Assembly (NCBI GenBank): GCA_002471225.1
Contig: DKPO01000009.1
Coordinates: 1-33,834 of the forward strand
Length of the DNA stretch: 33,834 bases
Direction of reading: 5' to 3'
DNA from: Porphyromonadaceae bacterium UBA7332
GTDB taxonomy: Bacteria; Bacteroidota; Bacteroidia; Bacteroidales; UBA7332
The notes under the pieces: model-generated
Database searches by the model: none
Seen by the model: only the letters and a program-made list of their open reading frames with translations
What the model was told of the DNA's origin: nothing
Made by a program: the position numbers and the translations under genes
Shown: positions 7,541 to 15,300 of the stretch, piece after piece
Position numbering within the stretch: position 1 is the first letter of the stretch
Layout of the letters: each line of letters starts with the position of its first letter

Positions 7541-7663
7541 ACCCAAAACTTAACAGTAAAACTATCTGATCTGTCTTTTTTAAAAACAACAGACTTAAAC
7601 CAATTATCACAAAAGCATAACGAAGCTTACTCCTTCCCTATCTAAAAACAAGACTGACACAGT

Positions 7664-8767
7664 TCAACGCTTTTTTCTCACTTTTCTGGATATCCATATA
7701 TACAACCCCGTTAATGGCAAAATAAATCCGATCAGGACAGATAGAAAATAAAGTATTTTTGAAAAATAACCTCCCCAGTCACCTATATGCATTGAGTAAA
7801 TCCAACCTCGTAGTTTCGCGGCTTTAGGAATACTTGCATAAGGAATAAAATCGACTATCTGACCATTTTGTTTATCAAATTTATACATATCGGACTCACG
7901 CTGATTTCCCCAATGAGGATATTGGACCGTGATACTCCCATCTGAAACAATTAATTGACTATAATCTGAATATTTTTGTTGAGACTCTGCTATTACCCCA
8001 TCCCATACTGCATAGTTTATCTTCGACTCAGAATCTTCACTTTTCTTTATTGATGTATTCTTGCCTGTTGATTTTGAAGTACTTTTTGCTCCGAACACAT
8101 CATAAAATCCATTTCTATACCACTCAAAAGACCACGTCGGCCCGGTGAGAGACATTATTAATAAGAATAACACCGCATAGATCCCTAAGCAGACATGAGC
8201 ATCATAAACGAGACGTTTTGATCCTTTTTTAGTTTTGATTGATAATCTGTTTTTCAATGCTTTTCCGGATTTGGGTACCCAAATACAAATACCTGTCAAT
8301 AGAATAAATGTGAAACAAATCGTACTTGTCCCCACAATCACTCTACCCCAGGAGATCCCGCCATTTGGATCTAAACTAATAAGCAACCATCTATGCAATC
8401 GAAAAAAGAAAAGAAAAAAAGGAGAGCGTTCACAGACTCCTTTCATCTCACCCGTATATGGATCAATGGAAATAAATCCTCTTTTAGGAGTAGATAAATT
8501 AAACCGATATGTAGATTGAGAATCGGGAAAGATTGATACTCCCGTAATTTGCTGACCTTCTTTTAGCTCATTTTGTGCAATATGCATTAGGCTATCCATT
8601 GATAAAGTCTGCTCACCTACCGAATTCACAATAAGTAAATCTCTCCGCATTAAATCGGTAATATCATTTTCGAATACTAACACTGAACCACTTAAGCAAA
8701 TAACAGCAATAATAATCCCGAATGGAATAGAAAACCATAAGTGCAATCTCTTAAAAATCTTTCTCAT
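7664..8767 (-). CDS. PepSY-associated inner-membrane protein
   Basis: 367 residues, PepSY_TM family. About four membrane spans: residues 13-33, around 145-165, 195-212 and 335-358. The His residues conserved in the family are in place: LHLW near 9, RLHRW near 125, YDAHVCLGIY near 190 and SMHIGDWGG near 325. They suggest a haem- or electron-carrying membrane unit. The long loops between spans face the periplasm and include the PepSY segment (RGFISIDPYTGEMKG). In Bacteroidota such proteins usually accompany TonB-dependent siderophore receptors and act as ferric-siderophore reductases or uptake helpers, but no receptor lies nearby, so this role is inferred. Confidence 0.8.
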   Translation of the reverse strand: MRKIFKRLHLWFSIPFGIIIAVICLSGSVLVFENDITDLMRRDLLIVNSVGEQTLSMDSLMHIAQNELKEGQQITGVSIFPDSQSTYRFNLSTPKRGFISIDPYTGEMKGVCERSPFFLFFFRLHRWLLISLDPNGGISWGRVIVGTSTICFTFILLTGICIWVPKSGKALKNRLSIKTKKGSKRLVYDAHVCLGIYAVLFLLIMSLTGPTWSFEWYRNGFYDVFGAKSTSKSTGKNTSIKKSEDSESKINYAVWDGVIAESQQKYSDYSQLIVSDGSITVQYPHWGNQRESDMYKFDKQNGQIVDFIPYASIPKAAKLRGWIYSMHIGDWGGYFSKILYFLSVLIGFILPLTGLYIWISRKVRKKR

Positions 8768-9038
8768 AAAGAGTAATATATTATAAATTCAAAACAATCA
8801 ACTTTTAACCTGAGGCAAAGATATCAGTAATTAAACAATCTCCATATCCCTATTATTAGGTATAAAGATCTGAGTGTTTAATTATATTTAGGTATCAGAC
8901 TATTTCAAGCACTCAAGGTTTAATAGAGAAAATAGAAGGGCTATTACCGACCACCTCTAACCTGCATCGTATGGATATCTATCGCTCCAATAGAAAACAT
9001 TATATCGAATGCATTCACTAACTACCTGACATATTAAA
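8768..9038. other. Intergenic region upstream of the PepSY gene
   Basis: About 270 bp with no coding signal on either strand. It holds the PepSY gene promoter box near 8820 and ends at the helicase terminator. Confidence 0.5.
8816..8823 (-). promoter_or_regulatory. -7 box of the PepSY gene
   Basis: TATCTTTG on the minus strand, 48 bp before the ATG at 8767. No matching -33 TTTG. Confidence 0.45.
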
Positions 9039-9040
9039 TA

Positions 9041-9080
9041 AAAAAGCGATCGCCCTAAAAATAGAACGATCGCTTTTTTT
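9041..9080. terminator. Terminator of the dbpA-like helicase gene
   Basis: AAAAAGCGATCG / CGATCGCTTTTTTT, a perfect 12-bp stem with a loop of about 14 nt and runs of A and T on both sides. It lies directly past the helicase stop. Confidence 0.85.
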
Positions 9081-9081
9081 A

Positions 9082-10410
9082 TTATAACGATAAAGCAAAT
9101 TTTGTCTTCATCTTTTTTATTTTCTGATCTTGTATCCGCTTCAACAAAGCCTTAATCTCTGATTTACGGATCGCGACATACGAATGATATTCTTTCTGAT
9201 CAATAATTCCGATATCTGTTTTCTGAATTCCTCCTTGCTGAATAAGAAATCCTACAATATCTATTTTGCTCAGTTTATCTTTTTTCCCTTTACCAATATA
9301 CAAAGTAACCCATTCTGCCATCGGAACTGCGGGTGTATCGGGGGATAAAGAAAAATACGGAGTTTTCTCATCAACATACTCAGGCAAATATTCATCGGGA
9401 CCTAAAATAAGATAAGCTGCACCTTCGGCATTCATACGAGCCGTACGTCCGTTTCTATGAATAAAAGCATCCTGACTATTCGGTAAATGATAATGAATGA
9501 CGTCTGTAATTTCCGGAATATCCAGTCCGCGTGATGCTAAGTCTGTCGAAACAAAGACATGTGTACTTCCGTTGCGGAATTTGATCAAAGCACGTTCACG
9601 TTCGGGTTGTTCCATTCCACCGTGAAAGAATGAGTTTGGAATGCCCTGTTCCAAAAGATAATCACTTACGCGTTCAACACTTTCGCGATAATTACAGAAC
9701 ACTAATTTCTTACCTAATCCCGTTTCACATAATAACCGGTAAAGTGTTTCGAGTTTATCAGCATCCGGACTTTTTACCTGTTTCAGAACAAGCCCTTTCG
9801 ATTGATTCACTTCCGGAAGAAAATTCAGTTTTTCAGGATTTTGCATACCTGTATATTCCGGTATGTCAGCATCGGTAGCAGATGTCAGCATACGTCTTTT
9901 TACGTTTGTAAGCTTTGCTATAATAGCTGACATCTCTTCGGTAAATCCTAATTCAAGTGCTTTATCGAATTCATCCAAAATCAACGTATTGATCGACTCA
10001 ATATCAATACGTCCACGCTCCATATGATCGAGAATACGACCAGGAGTCCCGATAAGGACCGCAGGCGCTTCTAATAGCTCATCCTTCTCTACTTTTAGTG
10101 TATGTCCGCCATAGCAACATACGACCTTAAAGCCAGTCCCCATATCACGAAAAACTCTTTCAATCTGTTGAGCCAATTCTCTTGCAGGAGCCAAAATAAG
10201 AACTTGTGTCTTATTTTTCATTTCGGGATTCAATCTTTCAACCACAGGTAATAAAAACGCTAACGTTTTCCCTGACCCTGTCGGAGAAAGAAGTATTATA
10301 TCATCAGATTTACGACAAGCATCAACCATTGCCGATTGCATCGGTTTAAGCGATTCAAAACCTAATTTATTCAGGATCGCTTCAATCTGTTTATTCTGTT
10401 TTGTATTCAT
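9082..10410 (-). CDS. dbpA: DbpA-like DEAD-box RNA helicase
   Basis: 442 residues from the ATG at 10410. A longer frame from a TTG at 10431 overlaps the promoter box and is rejected. Helicase motifs in order: Q motif region (GFESLKPMQ), I SPTGSGKT, Ia APARELAQ, Ib TPGR, II DEFD instead of DEAD, III SAT, IV region VFCNYRES, V STDLASRGLDIPE, VI HRNGRTAR. The last 75 residues match the DbpA RNA-binding domain (KDKLSKIDIVGFLIQQGGIQ... DIGIIDQKEYHSYVAI), which directs the E. coli enzyme to hairpin 92 of 23S rRNA for 50S assembly. Same role inferred. Divergent from an rRNA-methyltransferase-like gene. Confidence 0.88.
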   Translation of the reverse strand: MNTKQNKQIEAILNKLGFESLKPMQSAMVDACRKSDDIILLSPTGSGKTLAFLLPVVERLNPEMKNKTQVLILAPARELAQQIERVFRDMGTGFKVVCCYGGHTLKVEKDELLEAPAVLIGTPGRILDHMERGRIDIESINTLILDEFDKALELGFTEEMSAIIAKLTNVKRRMLTSATDADIPEYTGMQNPEKLNFLPEVNQSKGLVLKQVKSPDADKLETLYRLLCETGLGKKLVFCNYRESVERVSDYLLEQGIPNSFFHGGMEQPERERALIKFRNGSTHVFVSTDLASRGLDIPEITDVIHYHLPNSQDAFIHRNGRTARMNAEGAAYLILGPDEYLPEYVDEKTPYFSLSPDTPAVPMAEWVTLYIGKGKKDKLSKIDIVGFLIQQGGIQKTDIGIIDQKEYHSYVAIRKSEIKALLKRIQDQKIKKMKTKFALSL

Positions 10411-10414
10411 ACTA

Positions 10415-10422
10415 CAAAGATA
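10415..10422 (-). promoter_or_regulatory. -7 box of the helicase gene, 4 bp from the start codon
   Basis: TATCTTTG on the minus strand is followed by TAGT and then ATG. Transcription from this box would begin at or within a few bases of the start codon, giving a leaderless mRNA. Confidence 0.5.
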
Positions 10423-10531
10423 CGCTTTCAAGACCTTGTGATTTGACTTATATTCGTCAAACTTTCCTAAAATCTTCTTCCTATCTCTATTTTAAAACTC
10501 CGTTCTATGAAAAGAACTCATCTGAAGACAT

Positions 10532-10539
10532 TATATTTG
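10532..10539 (+). promoter_or_regulatory. -7 box of the RNA methyltransferase gene
   Basis: TATATTTG, 22 bp before the ATG at 10562. Probably drives the methyltransferase and the lipoprotein behind it. Confidence 0.5.
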
Positions 10540-10561
10540 CAAGAAATTAGTATGCGTTTAT

Positions 10562-11320
10562 ATGTTGACAAAGAACAAAATAAAATATATACAGTCCCTA
10601 CAGAAAAAAAAGCATCGCGAAGAATCAGGTTGCTTTGCTGCTGAGGGAAATCGTTTGGTTGAAGACCTTCTAACGTCTTGTAAATGCCAATTATTAGTAT
10701 GTACACAAGAATTCTTAGATCAATTAAGTTTTACTCCGGAAGCAGAAGAAATAATTATCACGGATAAAAACTCTATCGAAAAGCTAAGCATTCAGAAAAG
10801 TGCACAACATGCTATTGGTGTATTTTATCAAAAAAAATACACTCTTAAACCTGAAGACCTGCACGGTAAACTGACACTGGCTCTTGATACGGTCCAGGAT
10901 CCGGGAAATCTGGGTACAATCATACGTATTGCTGACTGGTTCGGTATCGAACATATAATCTGCTCAAAAGAAACAGTTGATATGTATAACTCCAAAACGG
11001 TACAAGCGACGATGGGAGCCTTAGGAAGAATTAAGGTCCACTACATCAACCTAACCGATATTTTAGGATGTGTTGATTTACCAGTTTATGGAACGTTTCT
11101 GGATGGTACAAATTTGTATAATGAAAATATTACAAGCGAAGGTATCATCGTTATGGGAAATGAGGGTAATGGGATCTCTTCTGAAATTGAAGAGCTGGTT
11201 ACAAAGAAATTACTTATACCGGGATATCCGAATGAGAAACCTTTATGCGAATCCCTTAACGTTGGTGTTGCAACTTCTATAATTTGTGCAGAATTCAGAC
11301 GTCAATTAACCAAGAAATAA
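10562..11320 (+). CDS. SpoU/TrmH-family RNA 2'-O-methyltransferase
   Basis: 252 residues. The N-terminal 90 or so form the substrate-binding domain (KNKIKYIQSLQKKKHREESG... EGNRLVEDLL). The C-terminal part is the knotted SPOUT fold with its three motifs: DPGNLGTIIRIADWFG (about 114-129), VMGNEGNGISSEI and SLNVGVATSIICAEF. The enzyme uses S-adenosylmethionine to 2'-O-methylate tRNA or 23S rRNA; RlmB-like rRNA activity is likely but the target cannot be fixed from sequence. The lipoprotein gene follows after 19 bp and is probably co-transcribed. Confidence 0.9.
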   Translation: MLTKNKIKYIQSLQKKKHREESGCFAAEGNRLVEDLLTSCKCQLLVCTQEFLDQLSFTPEAEEIIITDKNSIEKLSIQKSAQHAIGVFYQKKYTLKPEDLHGKLTLALDTVQDPGNLGTIIRIADWFGIEHIICSKETVDMYNSKTVQATMGALGRIKVHYINLTDILGCVDLPVYGTFLDGTNLYNENITSEGIIVMGNEGNGISSEIEELVTKKLLIPGYPNEKPLCESLNVGVATSIICAEFRRQLTKK

Positions 11321-11339
11321 ATATATCCAACTACCAGAT

Positions 11340-12188
11340 ATGAAAAAAATACTATTTCCTATCGCCTTTTTATGCCTTTTATCGGCATGTTCGGAGAATC
11401 AGGAAAAGGCTGAAAAGATATACAACTCAGCTTTAAGCCGTTTCGAACAAGGTGATTACAATCTTGCTAAACGTGATATTGACTCTATCCGAAATAATTA
11501 CCCTAAAGAGTTTGATGTCATTCGAAAAAGCATTCGCTTAATGCGTAAAATTGAATTTCAGGAGCAGCAAAGAAATTTTGCATATTGTGATTCAATGCTA
11601 ACTGTATATACGAATAAATCAGATAGCCTGAAAAAACAATTCCAATTTCAAATAGATAAAGAGTATGATCAGATAGGACGCTATGTTCAGAAATCATTGA
11701 CACTTGATCGAAACTTAAACCATAATTATTTACGCGCAGAAGTCTTTGAAAACGGAACTTTACAGCTTATAAGTGTGTACAACGGAACCAGTCCTTTAAA
11801 TCATAATCACATAAAAGTAAGCTTAAAAGACGGTTCGTATGCTGAAACAGAGGCGATTCCTTATGATGGAGGCAGAAACTATCGTTTCAAGGATGAGGGA
11901 ATGTATCATGAGCGTGTCACATACAATCTGAAAAACGATGGAGGTGTAACTGGCTTTATAGCCGACTTTAAAGATCAGCCTATCAATCTATTGTTTATAG
12001 GAGACAAAAAAGAGGCTACTTCACTCCTGCCGGAACAAAAAAAGGCAATAGCTCAGTCTGTTGAATTGTCATCCTATTTGCAAAGCATGCAGAATCTGAT
12101 TGAAGAACGCAGATTAGCTGAAGCAAAGCTAAACTTACTAAAGAAAAAAGAAGAGGAACTTGCTAAAAAAGAATCTTCTGAAAAATAA
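11340..12188 (+). CDS. Bacteroidales lipoprotein with N-terminal TPR-like and C-terminal coiled segments
   Basis: 282 residues with a clear lipoprotein signal (MKKILFPIAFLCLLSAC, Cys17). It continues with a TPR-like helix pair (AEKIYNSALSRFEQGDYNLAKRD style), a mid beta-rich region and a highly charged C-terminal helix (EERRLAEAKLNLLKKKEEEL) likely to be coiled coil. No enzymatic motif was seen. Anchored in the inner or outer membrane facing the periplasm. Function unknown; a similar layout occurs in unnamed Bacteroidota lipoproteins. It sits between a methyltransferase gene and a large alpha-2-macroglobulin and has its own terminator. Confidence 0.75.
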   Translation: MKKILFPIAFLCLLSACSENQEKAEKIYNSALSRFEQGDYNLAKRDIDSIRNNYPKEFDVIRKSIRLMRKIEFQEQQRNFAYCDSMLTVYTNKSDSLKKQFQFQIDKEYDQIGRYVQKSLTLDRNLNHNYLRAEVFENGTLQLISVYNGTSPLNHNHIKVSLKDGSYAETEAIPYDGGRNYRFKDEGMYHERVTYNLKNDGGVTGFIADFKDQPINLLFIGDKKEATSLLPEQKKAIAQSVELSSYLQSMQNLIEERRLAEAKLNLLKKKEEELAKKESSEK

Positions 12189-12196
12189 TTTTACTC

Positions 12197-12238
12197 AGCT
12201 TAATCTGTTATACAATAAACAGGTTAAGCTTTTTTTCT
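12197..12238 (+). terminator. Terminator of the lipoprotein gene
   Basis: AGCTTAATCTGTT / AACAGGTTAAGCT stem (one T-G pair) followed by seven T. Confidence 0.85.
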
Positions 12239-12260
12239 GTACATTTTCTAATTGTTTTAA

Positions 12261-12289
12261 TTGGAAATTAATATTATATGCATACATTG
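12261..12289 (+). promoter_or_regulatory. Promoter of the alpha-2-macroglobulin gene
   Basis: TTG at 12261-12263, 19 bp, TACATTG at 12283-12289. This is the Bacteroidota promoter with one T missing from the -7 box, 32 bp before the ATG. Confidence 0.45.
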
Positions 12290-12321
12290 CAGACTTAATA
12301 ACTAACTAAAATATACACGTC

Positions 12322-15300
12322 ATGAAAAATTTCAAATTTATACTTGGCGCTATCTCATTATCTATCTGCCCGTTGGCTTCTATGACAAGTCAGGTCAAAG
12401 TTCAGCAAAAATCTACTGATCTACAAAGCCTTACAACTTTAATGAATCAAATACATTTGGCTGACTCATTAGATCAACCTCAGGAAGTCATCAATCTTAC
12501 GGACTCTTTAATTACGAATGCAGGACTAAAACAAAATGATGATTTTGTTCTAAAAGCTGCTATCTATAAATATATAAACCAAATCCGCTTAAGTGAAAGA
12601 AGCGACACAGATATATTGAATGAGTATCTCCACTCTATTAAACTAATACATGATAATCCTTATAAGGCTATCGGTTATTTATTTTACCTGATAAATGAAA
12701 ATCCAATAATCAGGACAGAAACTGATAGTCAGATACTTGACAGTTGGAATAATGCGCTCACTCAACTGGATAATCAACCCATCGGGTCTTTTTCTAACAT
12801 ATTACAGGTCAATAATTTTACTCAAACTATTGCACCAACCTTAAAGGATTATCTCAAATTTTTATATATCTCAAATTTTTATCGGGCATATACTTCTGAT
12901 TCTGTAAAAAAAGAGCTTGCCGGCAAGTATCTAAGCTCATTAACTACAAGTAAGTCTGCACCGACTGCTATGTATGCTCAATTTATCCAATTACAAAATA
13001 ATCTATTTACAGAATCTTACCGTGAGGATATTTTAAAACTTTATGAATCGTATAAGCAGATTCCGGAGTCTGGTTTTATTTTATCTTTTTATAATAGTCC
13101 TGACAAGCAGAAAAAGGCAATTCTTATAGAGGAATATCTTAAGCATTTCCCTCAATCCATGTTTACTAATTCGCTTAGTTCTGAATTAGACTTCCTGAAC
13201 AGTCCCCGGATTAGTCTTTTTATTCCTAATCAGGTATATCCTAAAACTAATACGCCATTTAACGTAAACAGTTACATGGCAGATCAATTTGCGCTCAAAT
13301 TTGAGCGTAAAAAGCACAAAACAGTAACGGAGAGTTATGAAATATCAGACCCGCTTAATTATCAAGACATAAAAAGTAAACTTCAGTTACCGAAGTTAGC
13401 TGATGGAACCTGGAATATCGTTCAGGATCAACAAGGACTAACAGGAAATTTAATTACGATCACCTCATCTAAGGCTATCGGATATCAACTTGATAACCGC
13501 ATAATCGCTGTGGATTTCAAAACGGGAGAACCTTTAAAGAAAGGATCTATTGTCTTATATTCTGATAAAAAGGAAGAGGAATATCCATTAAATCATGGTG
13601 AATACGATCTGACCGATTTTAATAATTCACGAAATAAAAACCGCTTTGATGCAAATTTCTATGCTATCAGAAGAGATGGAACGACGACGCTTAAAACCTA
13701 TTTAAGGGACAACATAAACAGAGTCAAAAACGCAAATGAAAATGTATCACATATATTGACAGATAAACCTATTTATAAACCCGGTGATTCGGTCCGTTAC
13801 AAAATCTGGAGTTGGGAAGCAACCCAAGAATCAGTAAAAGCTTTGAATAAAACAAATGGATTAGTTTATTTACTTGACACCAATCAAAAAGCAATAGATT
13901 CAACTCATATAGTAACAGATGAATACGGTACTGCATGGGGTGGGTTTAAACTTCCGCAATTTGGTTTAAATGGCAACCATAGAATTGTCGCAATATTTGA
14001 TCCTAACAACAAATCCAAATTTTCGGCTACTTCAACTTTTCAGGTAGAGGAATATAAAGCTCCTACATTTTTTATTCAGCTGAATAAACCTGACTCAACT
14101 TACAGTCTGAGTTCTCCGATACATATAAGTGGAAAGGCTTTTTCCTATAGCGGACTTCCTTTGAGAAACCAAAGTGTTTCATATAAAGGCGTATATTCGC
14201 CTCTGTATCGTTTCATGTATGGTGTACAGGAATATAACGTGACCGGTGAGATAAAGACTGATAATGAAGGAGGTTTCTCTTTTACTATTAATTGTCCGGA
14301 GCAAGTAAAAGAGAATAAGTTAATTCCTATATGGGATTTAAATATTACAGCAGAATGTACGGATTTGAAAGGTGAAACTCAGAATAAGAGCATTTCATTT
14401 GTCGTTTCGGATAAAAAATTCAGACTGAATGTAAAAGCTCCTCGTTTTATGGATTTAAGCAAAGCTCAGCCTGATATTATTATTGAATCTAAAAATTTAA
14501 CGAATCAAAACCTGAACTTAACCGGACGATGGGAATTGATAAATAAACAAAAGAAGATCGTAACCCAAGGAACATGGAACAGTGAAGAGCCTGTTAAATG
14601 GACAAACTTTTCTAAAATGTACACAGGTGAATATACATTCAGAGCTTCATATGCAAATGACACGGTTCGTAAACAGATCGTTCTATACAACTCCGTCAAA
14701 AAAGAACTCGCATTAGATACGACGCTAATGATCATTCCTTCGGAAGATGATAAAAATCTGATTTACCTTGTCACTTCTGAACCAGAGTTACATGTTCTTT
14801 ATTCTCTTAACAGATCAGATAAAGATCCGGAGTTCAAATGGATCAAACTTCATAAAGGGATGAGAAGCATTGAATTACCGAATTTACCAGCGGGGACGTA
14901 TGCTGCTTTACAAGTTGTTGCAGTCAAAAATTATAAATTTCATGAGCAAACATATAAGTATGATCATGCAATCCAATTAGATACGCTGGATATTTCGTTA
15001 AGCACATTCCGGGATAAATTGATACCTGGGTCAAAAGAAAACTGGACACTTGAAATACGTAAAAACGGTATTACAAATATTGATCAGTCCGTTTTAGCTT
15101 ATATGTATGATAAAGCATTGGATTCATATCTTTCATATAAAGTACCATTTAATGTATCCTTGCTTAAACCGGAGCCTGAATTAAACATCATTCCATCAAG
15201 AGCATTTGACTCTAACTATCTGGGAATTAATAAACCTATAGTCACCCGTGATAATTATGAGCGTGCAACTATTCAGTTTGGATTCTTTTCTGATAAGAAC

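Noticed and set aside
14293..14304. CPEQ string in the alpha-2-macroglobulin as thioester site
   Set aside because: It lies at residue 658 in an MG-type beta domain, far ahead of the toroid where the thioester belongs, so it is a coincidence.
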